Of a stretch of DNA of 64,000 bases, positions 36,998 through 45,405 are shown piece by piece. Position 1 is the stretch's first letter. Each line of letters opens with the position of its first letter. Position numbers and translations under genes: made by a program. The notes beneath the pieces are model-generated. The model made no database searches. It had not been told where the DNA came from and saw only the letters and a list, made by a program, of their open reading frames with translations. Source of the DNA: Planctomycetota bacterium (GTDB lineage: Bacteria > Planctomycetota > Planctomycetia > Pirellulales > PALSA-1355). The stretch covers positions 1 to 64,000 of the forward strand of contig QQVE01000050.1 in NCBI GenBank assembly GCA_003389325.1. The letters are read 5' to 3'.

Positions 36998-37933
36998 TCA
37001 ATCAAACCAGTTCTCGAATCTCTGGTCGTGCCACCAGTCGTACCACTCGTCGTGCCAGTTGTCGTGGTACCATCCGGCGCCGCCGGGTTGCGGCCAGGTG
37101 CGAATTTCTTCCTCGGGACCAAACTCGTCGGCCGGCGGCAGATACATCTGGTCGTCCGCGTCGAGTCGCTCGGCAGTCCGCAGCCGCTCGACTTGCGGGG
37201 CGGTTCGGTCGACGTAGCCCGAATCATACCGGTCGTGAGCGGTACCACGGTAGCGTGGGTCGTCGGTGTCTGCGAAGCCGGGATCGTAGCGGTCGACGCG
37301 TCCCGGCTCGTACGGGTCATACGCGGGCTCGTAGTCGTCATACAACTCCGGATCTGGCCGGTCGACGTACGAATCGGGGTCGTACGCGTCAGGATCGTAG
37401 TAGTCCGGATCGTAGTAACGCGGGCTGGTGCGGTAGCGGTCGAAGGCCTCGACGTCGGGATCGGCGTCGTAGGCGTCGAAATCCGGATCGGGGTCGTACG
37501 CCTCGACTCCCAGGTGTCGCCGGAAGCCGCCGTAACCGGGATCCTCCTCCACGAACAGCGGCCAGTGCGGGTGCACCGGGTTGGCAGGGGTTCCCAACTC
37601 ATCGCCGGGCACGTCGCCGTCGGTGCTGTCGACGTACATGCTGGGAGCATCGAGTTCCTCGAGCGCCGCTCCGGCCCTCTCGGCCGCCAACTCTTCGGCG
37701 ATTTCGTTTTCCAGGCCGGCATCGAAGTTCCTCGGACCGAGGCGGTCCTGCCAGTAGGTGTCGCGCCACTGGCGGAGATCGTTGCGCCAGTAGTCGTTCC
37801 ACTGCGCCGCGGCCAGTCGGGACGAGAGCAACAAGATCAACAGTGCCAGCGCGCCTAAAACGCAGACGTGGAGGATCTTGTGCTCCCTCGTCCACCGTCG
37901 CGGGTACCATCGTTCCATGGGGGTGATGTGCAT
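36998..37933 (-). CDS. Membrane-anchored Asp/Tyr-rich protein with YDPD repeats
   Basis: The 311-residue protein has a short basic N-terminus, one membrane helix (about 20-40, LHVCVLGALALLILLLSS) and a long hydrophilic, very acidic region. Residues from about 150 to 240 are tandem variations on YDPD/DPDS (for example YYDPDYYDPDAYDPDSYVD). The tail is rich in Trp, His and Asp (WYHDNWHDEWYDWWHDQ). I do not recognise a family; cation or calcium binding or cell-surface spacing are possible readings only. CGGAGG lies upstream of the ATG at 37933. Confidence 0.7.
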   Translation of the reverse strand: MHITPMERWYPRRWTREHKILHVCVLGALALLILLLSSRLAAAQWNDYWRNDLRQWRDTYWQDRLGPRNFDAGLENEIAEELAAERAGAALEELDAPSMYVDSTDGDVPGDELGTPANPVHPHWPLFVEEDPGYGGFRRHLGVEAYDPDPDFDAYDADPDVEAFDRYRTSPRYYDPDYYDPDAYDPDSYVDRPDPELYDDYEPAYDPYEPGRVDRYDPGFADTDDPRYRGTAHDRYDSGYVDRTAPQVERLRTAERLDADDQMYLPPADEFGPEEEIRTWPQPGGAGWYHDNWHDEWYDWWHDQRFENWFD

Positions 37934-38000
37934 GGCTTTAGCCTCCGGAAACGTGCCCGGCGGCTTCCATGCCGCCACGCCATTTCCTCCAATTCCCAAC

Positions 38001-39050
38001 TTACGAATCCTTCGATTGCGGACCGCGCTTGATCTGCACGGTCTTGCCGTCGTGCTCGAGGGAGTGCGCCATCAGCATCCGCTTAGTCCTGATCTTCACG
38101 GGAACGCCGGTGAATGTGAGTTCATCACCTTTGGCAAGCTCCATGTCGAGCCTGTCGGCCGGACCAAAGTCGACGGCGACTTTCTTGCCTTCGTCGTTCT
38201 CGACCATGGCAATCAAGTGCTGCGTGCCGGCGATTTTGGCCTTGCGGGTTTCGACCACTTGGCCTTGCAGTTGTTTGCTGCTACGGTCGATCGTGGTCTG
38301 CTCGCCGTGGGCATTCAATTGCTGAGCCAAGACGACGTGTTTGTCGCCGACCTTCGATTGGATGCCTTTGACCGTGATCTCGTCGCCGGTCTTCAGCTTT
38401 TGGTTCTCCTCGGACAATCGGTCGATCGGCCCCAAGTCCGCGGCGATCGATTTGCCGTCCTGCTTGACCGAGACGACCAAGTGCTTCTTGCCACGGACGT
38501 CCACCTCCTTGGTGAAGCCGATTGGGCCGGTCAGTTCCGCAGCCTTGGCCGAAGTCGGGGCTTCCTGCTGGGCTTGCTGCTTGCTCTTGGAAGACTCCTC
38601 ACTGTCGTCGGCAAACGAGTAGTATTCGTAGTCCTCGAAGAGGCCATCGGCGTCCCAGTCAGCCCATGCCGCGTAGGCGTCGTACGTGCCGTCACCGTCG
38701 AAGTCGTAGTAGCGGAACCCCGATCGATACGTTGGATCGTAAAGGCCGTAACCGTCCGATGCCCCGTAGTCGTAGTAGTCGTAGAACGAGCCATCGTCTC
38801 CGTCGTAGTAGCCGTACGAACGGTCGTTGTCTCGGTCGACCTCGTCGGCGTCGAACTGGTATCGCTCGTCGTCCCATTCGAGGATCTCTTCGTCCGTCGG
38901 GTTGTAGTCGTTCCCGTCAAACCACTCACTGATGTCGTACCAGGCGTCGTCCTCATAATACGGAGTGTATTCCTCCCACTCGGCGGCGGCCGCCAAGCCG
39001 GATATCCCAAAAGCTACCAGGAGTGCGAGAATAGATTGCGATAGTCTCAT
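38001..39050 (-). CDS. Secreted Asp/Tyr-rich protein with EF-hand-like loops and a duplicated domain
   Basis: The 349-residue protein has a signal peptide (about 1-23), then an acidic Tyr/Asp-rich region (24-150). That region ends in two loops with EF-hand spacing: one starting D116-x-D118-x-D120, and a complete one at D131, D133, D135 and E142. A Lys/Gln/Ser linker is followed by two tandem copies of a domain of about 70 residues (185-256 and 271-342), sharing HLVVSV/HLIAMV, DLGPIDRL/DFGPADRL, TGDEITVKG/KGDELTFTG and AQQLNAHG/AHSLEHDG. I cannot name the domain; the strands suggest a small beta-barrel. AGAGGAGGA before the ATG at 39050 is strong. Confidence 0.8.
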   Translation of the reverse strand: MRLSQSILALLVAFGISGLAAAAEWEEYTPYYEDDAWYDISEWFDGNDYNPTDEEILEWDDERYQFDADEVDRDNDRSYGYYDGDDGSFYDYYDYGASDGYGLYDPTYRSGFRYYDFDGDGTYDAYAAWADWDADGLFEDYEYYSFADDSEESSKSKQQAQQEAPTSAKAAELTGPIGFTKEVDVRGKKHLVVSVKQDGKSIAADLGPIDRLSEENQKLKTGDEITVKGIQSKVGDKHVVLAQQLNAHGEQTTIDRSSKQLQGQVVETRKAKIAGTQHLIAMVENDEGKKVAVDFGPADRLDMELAKGDELTFTGVPVKIRTKRMLMAHSLEHDGKTVQIKRGPQSKDS

Positions 39051-39242
39051 GCTTTCCTCCTCTGGACTTATTCGTCTTTGCATGCGTGATTACGCCGACG
39101 ACGCATGCCAGAAACATGGTCGCCGAGCCTCGTCCGCTCCGACGCAGGCGAGTGAGCTCTCGCCCGTCGTTCGCCAATGGAAACGCGGGCGAACTCCCAC
39201 AAGCAGAGTCGCCTGCCCAGTCGCGTCTCGGCTGGCACCTGT

Positions 39243-39452
39243 TCACACTTCGTGCGAACGGTCGTCGCGGAATTCGACCATGGCCACCGTCATGATTTCG
39301 ACGCGAACCGCGCCCTGTGCCGCCCGACGTGCGTGCGTGCGCGGGGACCATTCCTTGCGAATCTTCGCCGTGAGTTCGCGAATGCGTTCCGGCGAGGGGT
39401 CAACCGTACGAGCGTCGGACACTTGGCGAATGGGCTTCCTTCGGCAGATCAT
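39243..39452 (-). CDS. Small basic protein, unknown
   Basis: The 69-residue product (MICRRKPIRQVSDARTVDPS, then PERIRELTAKIRKEWSPRTH and a VEIMTVAMVEF strand) has a plausible helix followed by a short tail. GGGAGA precedes the ATG at 39452. Short proteins with an xRIRELTxxIRxxWS core are, to my recollection, common in planctomycetes, but the role is unknown. It could be a spurious frame. Confidence 0.5.
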   Translation of the reverse strand: MICRRKPIRQVSDARTVDPSPERIRELTAKIRKEWSPRTHARRAAQGAVRVEIMTVAMVEFRDDRSHEV

Positions 39453-39829
39453 CGTTCTCTCCCGCCTTGCGTAATGTTTCGTCGGCAACGCCTTGTCGTC
39501 GCGTCGCCGGCCGTTGCTTTCACGGGAGGTTTACTAGGCAATCCGCGTGCCGTCCTCTGCAAATTCGCTCAAAAGCGGTGTCTGCGTGCCATTGACGCAG
39601 GTGGCGGCGACTGGGCGGCAACCAATTCGGACTGGCGATGACCGCAGTGGTCTTCGGGACTTCTTCGCAACCCGGGGGGCTGCACAGGCACCGGCGGATC
39701 AAGGGCCGCCCCGGGGCGTGGTCGGCAAACAAGCCGCGTGAGTGTTTGGCGCGCGGAAGTTGGTCAGCCAGCGGTCTCTCCAACCCGAGGCGCGAGACGC
39801 CCCGCCAGACGCGGGTTGCGACGCCGCTA
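39453..39829. other. Non-coding gap
   Basis: This stretch of 377 bases contains GC-rich open frames without ribosome sites, and a loose hairpin at 39781-39818 past the NTF2-like gene. I see no supported gene. Confidence 0.4.
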
Positions 39830-40315
39830 TTACTCCAGGAATGGCAGCTTGTCGGTGTGGTGGCCGACCAGCTTCCAAACCCCGTGCTCCTTGCGGAAGA
39901 CGTTGGTCGCCCGCAGCGAAACCTTCACCGGCTCGCCGTCGACCACATTCTGGCCGATCTCGCGGCACTCCATCACGGCCAACTCCGGGCCGACCTTCAG
40001 CATGATTTGCTCGTGGCGGATTTCGCCGCCCAGCTTCATCTTGGCCTGCCCGTTGAGATCCGCCAGCGTCTTCTCCCACCCCACTTCGACCGTACCGTCA
40101 GGGCCCATGTACGTGATGTCGTCGGCGTGCGACCACACCTCCTTCATGGGCTCGATGTCGCCCTCGAACATTGCGTTGATGGCCTTGTAGAAGCCGGCCG
40201 TGGCCTCCTGCACAGCGGCCTCGTTCGGCGACGCGGCACACGCGTCTTGGGCCGAGAACGTGGCCGCGAAAACCAATGCGATCGATGCCGCAACACGGAT
40301 GAGAGACGTTTTCAT
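39830..40315 (-). CDS. Secreted NTF2-like / SnoaL-type protein
   Basis: The 161-residue protein has a signal peptide (MKTSLIRVAASIALVFAATF), then an NTF2-like fold pattern: TAGFYKAINAMFEGDIEPMK, DDITYMGPDGTVEVGWEK, and RATNVFRKEHGVWKLVGHHT. This is the DUF4440/SnoaL-like group, whose pocket binds small ligands or catalyses isomerisation. No specific substrate can be deduced. CCAGGAA precedes the ATG. The next gene upstream on the strand is the cupin. Confidence 0.82.
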   Translation of the reverse strand: MKTSLIRVAASIALVFAATFSAQDACAASPNEAAVQEATAGFYKAINAMFEGDIEPMKEVWSHADDITYMGPDGTVEVGWEKTLADLNGQAKMKLGGEIRHEQIMLKVGPELAVMECREIGQNVVDGEPVKVSLRATNVFRKEHGVWKLVGHHTDKLPFLE

Positions 40316-40387
40316 TTTCCTGGTCCCCGCAAGAAGTGTGAGTGCAGCCTGGTATCACTGTATCGCGCTTGACCAAGGCGGTCTCGC

Positions 40388-40750
40388 TCAGGCATCAACG
40401 AAGCGGACGGCCTTCTCGTAGATCAACAGGGCCTTGCAGCCGTCCTTGCTGCCCGGCGAGTGCCGTGTGCCGGGAGGGTTGATCGTGAAGCTGCCAGCCG
40501 GGTACGAGCCCTCTTCGTCGAACTGATCGCCTTCCAGCACGAATAGATGCTCGTAGCCGACGTGTTCGTGCAGCGCAACCCGAGCGCCGGGCTCGTAGCA
40601 CAGCAGCACGGCCGCCGGTCCGCCGTCGTGCTCCCGGTAGAGCCAGTGAGCTTTCACGCCAGGGCGGAACGGCTCCCAGTCGGCGTCGCCGAGCTTCTCG
40701 ACCTGTTTCAGCAAATCGGCCAAGACAATGGCTTCGGATTGTGCAGGCAT
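40388..40750 (-). CDS. Cupin-domain protein (ChrR-like)
   Basis: This 120-residue single-domain cupin has metal ligands in RVALHEHVGYEHLFVLEGDQ (H, H, E or H) and a late His in INPPGTRHSPGS. PGVKAHWLYREHDGGPAAV resembles the cupin part of ChrR anti-sigma factors. No zinc-binding anti-sigma domain or sigma-factor gene is nearby, so a stand-alone metal-binding or detoxifying role is more likely than regulation. Confidence 0.85.
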   Translation of the reverse strand: MPAQSEAIVLADLLKQVEKLGDADWEPFRPGVKAHWLYREHDGGPAAVLLCYEPGARVALHEHVGYEHLFVLEGDQFDEEGSYPAGSFTINPPGTRHSPGSKDGCKALLIYEKAVRFVDA

Positions 40751-40840
40751 GTCGGAGCCTCGCTGTTAGAGTTTGCGGATGGCCACCCGTCGACAGGGCG
40801 GGCGCCGGCGGGGAGGCAAACCAATGGTCGTCGCAAGACG

Positions 40841-40873
40841 ATGCCCCGGACGGCAGCGAGCCGCCCGGGGCAT
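40841..40873 (-). terminator. Strong hairpin after the cysteine hydrolase gene
   Basis: A 14-bp stem with one mismatch and a 5-base loop (40841-40854 with 40860-40873) lies 36 bases past the cysteine hydrolase stop. There is no T-run on the minus strand, so termination is likely but not textbook. Confidence 0.5.
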
Positions 40874-40908
40874 TCCCGATCTCCTCGATGCACGAGTCGA
40901 GCCGCGGC

Positions 40909-41640
40909 CTACGACACCGTCGCTTCCATGCCGGCACTCTGCAAATTGAAGTCCGGCGTGGCAGGGCTGCTGTACTCGCTCTCCAACAGATCCAACAGAG
41001 CCTGCGACTGGCAGGTCCATCCCACGATGCCGCCCTGGGCCGTCAGCGCCCGCAGCGTCACGTCCTTGAACTCGGGGAAGTAGCTGTCGGTGCCGTCTTC
41101 GACCAGCACGCAGTCATACCCGCGATCGTTGGCGACACGCATGGTCGTCTGCACGCAGACCTCGGTCGTGACGCCGGTGATTACCAGGCCGGAGATGAGG
41201 CGCGTCGTGAGATAGTCGCGCAGCTCCGTTGCGTAAAATGCGTCCTTGCCCGGCTTCGAGATAACCAACTCGCCTTCGATCGGTGCGTTCTCGGGCACAA
41301 AGTCCGAGCCCACCTCGCCGTCGATCAGGATGCGGCCCATGGGCCCCATGTCGCCGATCTTGATCTTCGGGTTGCCGCGATTGCGCTTGGCGCTCGGCAG
41401 ATCGGAAAGGTCGGGCTTATGGCATTCCTTGGTGTGAATCACCGGCAGGCCGGCCTTGCGGAAGGCCGCTTGCAGCTTTGCGATCACGGGAATACACGCC
41501 TGGACGTTGCTGAGATCGTTGCCCAGCGACTCGGCAAATCCGCCCGGCAGGCAGAAGTCGCGCTGCATATCGATGCAGAGCAGTGCGATGTGATCGAAGT
41601 CAACGTGAAAGGGAAACGGCTTGGCGTTGATCGACGGCAT
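40909..41640 (-). CDS. Isochorismatase-like cysteine hydrolase
   Basis: The 243-residue protein has the cysteine-hydrolase triad: D24 in ALLCIDMQRDF, K in ISKPGKDAFYAT, and C in GVTTEVCVQTTMR. The spacing and VTTEVCV motif match the isochorismatase superfamily, here closest in look to ureidoacrylate/biuret-type amidohydrolases that cleave C-N bonds. The substrate is not evident. AAAAGGAG sits upstream of the ATG at 41640; an in-frame start at 41715 lacks one. Confidence 0.88.
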   Translation of the reverse strand: MPSINAKPFPFHVDFDHIALLCIDMQRDFCLPGGFAESLGNDLSNVQACIPVIAKLQAAFRKAGLPVIHTKECHKPDLSDLPSAKRNRGNPKIKIGDMGPMGRILIDGEVGSDFVPENAPIEGELVISKPGKDAFYATELRDYLTTRLISGLVITGVTTEVCVQTTMRVANDRGYDCVLVEDGTDSYFPEFKDVTLRALTAQGGIVGWTCQSQALLDLLESEYSSPATPDFNLQSAGMEATVS

Positions 41641-42137
41641 GTCTTGATGCTCCTTTTCTACCTGCCGGGTGTGGCGCTCCGCGGACGTAAGTCCCGAGGG
41701 TTCCCCACAGGTCATCAGGAATGAGATATCTCAGAGGCTCGCAAGTGCAGTCGCTCTTCCGGGCGTCTGACGCCACAATGGCGACGGCGAAGACGCCGCT
41801 TGGAGCGCGACTTTGCCGGTGCTGAAATATAGGTCACGGTCCGCCGCAAGCGGGGGTTTTCCCGGCCGTTACGTCAGTGCCGGCCGAAAACCGCTGCCGG
41901 ACGTGCATTTCAGCCGAATTCTCGATATCCTGCGTATCAGGTTCGATTCCAGGCCCCCCCGGCTCGCACGCTCGAGGTTCACGTACCCGCCTTCGCTTTC
42001 GGCCAGCACAGGAAGTGCCTTGGGCGGATCTGAAGGGGCCTACCGGGCTTGTCGGCCAGCCGGGAAGTGATAGACTTCTTCACGGCATCACCGCCGCTCC
42101 CAACGGGTTAGGTGGGTGTGCCCAGCCAAAAACACCT
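41641..42137. other. Non-coding gap up to tRNA-Met
   Basis: Nearly 500 bases without a supported gene; open frames present have no ribosome site. The right end should include the tRNA promoter, but I see no clear hexamers. Confidence 0.4.
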
Positions 42138-42211
42138 GGCGGCGTAGCTCAGTTGGTTAGAGCAGCGGAATCATAATCCGCGTGTCCGGGGTTCGAGTCC
42201 CTGCGCCGCTA
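42138..42211 (+). tRNA. tRNA-Met (CAT)
   Basis: A full cloverleaf can be drawn: acceptor GGCGGCG with CGCCGCT, D-arm GCTC/GAGC, anticodon stem GCGGA/TCCGC with loop ATCATAA (anticodon CAT), T-arm with TTCGAGT loop, discriminator A. CCA is not encoded. G1 pairs with U72, unlike the unpaired end of initiator tRNA, so it is elongator tRNA-Met; an Ile tRNA with lysidine at C34 would look similar. Confidence 0.93.
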
Positions 42212-42425
42212 CTTTGGAAAAAGGGCAACACTTCTCGCACCGTGTTGTCCATATTTTCAACGTCCAAGACGTTGAAGCTCTCCACGAAGCCGAGACTCGG
42301 CTTCGTCCCTTCGCTACCGCGGGCATGCCGCGCGGTCCTAGCGACTTGGCACTCCGCCCGCAGACCGCTACCATGAACGGTGCTCTACACCCCACAATGA
42401 GGGCTTCTGATCTGAGGAGGTGAGC

Positions 42426-43871
42426 ATGGCCGCCCTGTCGCGAACGAGTTGCTGTGGAATCCTGTTGGCGCTTGCGATTCTCGCTGCGCCCGGTGCGGGC
42501 AAGGATCTCGTAGACGTCGTGGCCGAGATCCAAGACTCGGTGGTTCAAGTGAACACGAACTCGGGTCTTGGCAGCGGCGTGGTCGTCGACGACAAGGGAC
42601 TCGTGCTGACAAATTTCCATGTGATCGACGGAGCCCAAGTTGCGTCGATCAAGATTCGGCAGGGCACGACGCTGAAGGTGCACGGCTTCGTCAAGGTTCA
42701 GCCGGAGTACGATTTGGCGTTGCTGCGGACCGATCCGCTGCCGGCCCCCTGTGCCGTGAGGATCGCCAGCCAGATGCCAGCCGTGGGGTCGAGGGTGGGG
42801 GCATTCGGCAATCCCCAAGGGTTTTCGTTTTCGACCTCCGAGGGAATCGTTTCGTCGCTTCGCACCGGCAAGGAAGTTAGCGCCATGCTCCCCGAGTCGG
42901 AGTATCGCCTGCTGGGCTTCGCGCTAGACGCAACGTGGATTCAGACGACGGCCCCCATATCTGACGGCAACAGTGGCGGGCCGCTGATGAATATGGACGC
43001 GGAATTGATCGGGCTCAACACCTGGTCTCACCTTGATGGGCAGAACCTGAATTTCGCCATCGCCCTGCCCGACATCAGGCGGCTCTTGAAAAGTGTGCCC
43101 GAGCAAGCGCAGCCGCGTCCCCTGGCTGACCTGCCGGCGGTTCGTGCCCGCTTGATTGAACCCTCTCCAGACCGCCCGCGGACAGCGCAGGACGAGTTTG
43201 CGCTTCCCACGGGCCGCGTGTTCTCGCTGGATCTCTTCAGCGATAGCACGCGGGCCATCGCACGTGCATCGCGTGAGCGCGCCGACAACCAAGTTGTCAT
43301 CGGGAATCCCGACGGAAAACCGATGGTCGTCGCCACGCACAAAGACGGTATCTTGCACGGGGTGACGTTGGCCAGGCACGCGAATGACGAGTTGATGCTA
43401 TTGGGTATGTACGAGAAGGGACGCCGCCACGGCACGATCAAGTTGTGGGACACCGCGGGAGAGCCGCTGTTGTTTGGCCAGTATTTTCACGGGCGCCGGC
43501 ACGGTTTCACCTGCCTGTTCAACAAGGGCCAGCTGGTCGCGATCGGCCAGTACGCCGGCGATCAACTCGAGTACTTGCAGCTCGTGGCCGAAGGCTTGCC
43601 GGCGGAAGGATTCCCAACCGAAGAGTCCGCGCGGAAGCATGCCCTGGGGCGCTCATCACTCGAGAAGCTCGACCAGACCGATACGTGGGTCAAGCGGTAC
43701 GAGGCCCACTTCAAGCGATACGTTCGCAAGGCCGAGATGGCCGATCGTCGCGCTCGTGCCGCCGAACTGGGACCCGAAAAGCGAGCCCGCATCCAGGCCC
43801 GGGCCGACGCCCGCTCGCGGGCCAACGACGCCTTCATTCAGGAAATCTACCGCCGCGCCAACGGCAGGTAG
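42426..43871 (+). CDS. Secreted HtrA-like trypsin-fold protease with MORN-like repeats
   Basis: The 481-residue protein has a signal peptide (about 1-24) and a trypsin-like domain with H65 in LTNFHVIDG, D96 in EYDLALLR and S183 in GNSGGPLM, the catalytic triad of HtrA/Deg proteases. No PDZ domain follows. Residues 329-380 instead have MORN-like units (YEKGRRHGTIKLWDTAGEP, QYFHGRRHGFTCLFNKGQ), and the C-terminus (about 400-481) is a basic, helical stretch. Envelope quality control is the family expectation. AGGAGG lies five bases before the ATG at 42426; the GTG at 42420 overlaps it. Confidence 0.88.
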   Translation: MAALSRTSCCGILLALAILAAPGAGKDLVDVVAEIQDSVVQVNTNSGLGSGVVVDDKGLVLTNFHVIDGAQVASIKIRQGTTLKVHGFVKVQPEYDLALLRTDPLPAPCAVRIASQMPAVGSRVGAFGNPQGFSFSTSEGIVSSLRTGKEVSAMLPESEYRLLGFALDATWIQTTAPISDGNSGGPLMNMDAELIGLNTWSHLDGQNLNFAIALPDIRRLLKSVPEQAQPRPLADLPAVRARLIEPSPDRPRTAQDEFALPTGRVFSLDLFSDSTRAIARASRERADNQVVIGNPDGKPMVVATHKDGILHGVTLARHANDELMLLGMYEKGRRHGTIKLWDTAGEPLLFGQYFHGRRHGFTCLFNKGQLVAIGQYAGDQLEYLQLVAEGLPAEGFPTEESARKHALGRSSLEKLDQTDTWVKRYEAHFKRYVRKAEMADRRARAAELGPEKRARIQARADARSRANDAFIQEIYRRANGR

Positions 43872-43971
43872 CCGTCGGGCACTCGCAATTCAGCGCAGTT
43901 CGCCGTCTGTACGCTCTTGTCGCTATACTAGGCGCCCGACGAGCCGCCCAAACTCGACGGGATTCGACGCG

Positions 43972-45324
43972 ATGAGAGATAGAGCCCGGCGTTCCTTGCT
44001 TCTGGCCGCACTCGCGCCGCTGTTGCTTCCTGCGGCGGCCTGGGCCCTTCGGCCGCCAAGCATTGTGATCATCACGGCCGACAACCTCGGTTATGGCGAT
44101 CTGGGTTGCTACGGCAACGAGTCGATTCGCACGCCGCACCTGGACAAGCTGGCCATGCAAGGCGTGCGCTGCACCGACTTCTATACGGCGTCTCCGACGT
44201 GCACGGTCTCGCGGGCCTCGCTGTTGACCGGGCGCTATCCGCAGCGGCATAGGCTGACCAACCAGTTGCCAGGAGTGGAGGGCAACTACGGCATCGGGCT
44301 CAGGCACTCCGAACGCCTGATTCCCCAGTACCTCAAGCCACTGGGCTACGATACCGCCTGTTTTGGCAAGTGGAATATCGGCTTCGCGCCAGGGAGCCGC
44401 CCCACGGAGCGCGGGTTCGACGAGTTCCTGGGGCATGCCTCGGGCAACATCGACTACTACACGCACGTCTACAACGGCAAGCTCGATTTGCACCGCGGCA
44501 CCCAGCCCGTACGCCTGGAAGGCTACAGCGTCGACTTGTTCGCGGATGCCGCCTGCCGGTTCATCGAGCAACACGCCGACCAGCCGTTCTTCGTTTACCT
44601 GCCGTTCAATTCGCCCCACTTCCCCAATCCCAAGAACAAGGCCTCGGGCGTGCCAGTCGAGTGGCAGGCCCCGGACTCAGCCTTCGCGGCCTACGGCTAC
44701 GAGCCGGACACGACCGACGCCCGCCGTCGCTACCGGGCCGTTGTCACGGCGCTCGATACGGCGATCGGCAGGGTGCTTGAGCAAATCGACGCAGCGAAGC
44801 TCGCCGATGATACGTTGGTCGTGTTCTTCTCCGACAATGGGGCGTTCATGCTGCAGAACCGGGGACGGGAAGTCGCTTCCAACGGGCCGCTGCGCAACGG
44901 CGGGGTGACGCTGTGGGAAGGCGGGATTCGCGTCCCGTGCATCGTTCGCTGGCCCGGCAAGTTGCCGGCCGGTTCCGTGTGCCGAGAGCCACTGCTAAGT
45001 TGCGACTTTCTGCCGATGGCCGTACAGGCCGCCGGTGGCACTTTGCCCGACGATCGCCCACTGGACGGCCGCGACCCGACCGCGACGTTGGCCGACCGGG
45101 CCCCCTCACCCCACGAGGCTCTCTACTTCCAATTCCGCAAGTACAGTGCGATGCGCAAGGGGCGGCACAAGATCGTCCGCACCGACCCGCGCGAGCCGTT
45201 CCAGTTGTTCGACTTGGAGACTGATCTGGGTGAGACGAACGACCTCGCGGGCGAGCGACCCGAGTTGGTGCGCGCGCTGGCCGCAGAGCACGCGGCCTGG
45301 CTGGAGAGCGTGACGCGGGAATAA
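43972..45324 (+). CDS. Secreted sulfatase (arylsulfatase family)
   Basis: The 450-residue protein has a signal peptide (MRDRARRSLLLAALAPLLL) and sulfatase motifs: ITADNLGYGDLGCYGNE (metal-binding D), PTCTVSRASLLTGRYP with the predicted formylglycine Cys C77, and TLVVFFSDNGAF (metal-binding D-N). The usual C-x-P-x-R signature reads CTVSR, with Val for Pro, so modification by the formylglycine-generating enzyme may differ. Such enzymes remove sulfate esters from polysaccharides, abundant in marine planctomycetes. Start is the ATG at 43972; no strong ribosome site is visible. Confidence 0.9.
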   Translation: MRDRARRSLLLAALAPLLLPAAAWALRPPSIVIITADNLGYGDLGCYGNESIRTPHLDKLAMQGVRCTDFYTASPTCTVSRASLLTGRYPQRHRLTNQLPGVEGNYGIGLRHSERLIPQYLKPLGYDTACFGKWNIGFAPGSRPTERGFDEFLGHASGNIDYYTHVYNGKLDLHRGTQPVRLEGYSVDLFADAACRFIEQHADQPFFVYLPFNSPHFPNPKNKASGVPVEWQAPDSAFAAYGYEPDTTDARRRYRAVVTALDTAIGRVLEQIDAAKLADDTLVVFFSDNGAFMLQNRGREVASNGPLRNGGVTLWEGGIRVPCIVRWPGKLPAGSVCREPLLSCDFLPMAVQAAGGTLPDDRPLDGRDPTATLADRAPSPHEALYFQFRKYSAMRKGRHKIVRTDPREPFQLFDLETDLGETNDLAGERPELVRALAAEHAAWLESVTRE

Positions 45325-45405
45325 TCATCGCCGGCTCTGCTGCTATTTCAAGTATCTGGCATCGATCTTCCGATAATCATCCCCAACATCCATTGAGGCT
45401 GAATC

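Noticed and set aside
39781..39818. Possible terminator after the NTF2-like gene
   Set aside because: Only seven pairs enclose a long loop and no T-run follows on the minus strand, so it is not convincing.
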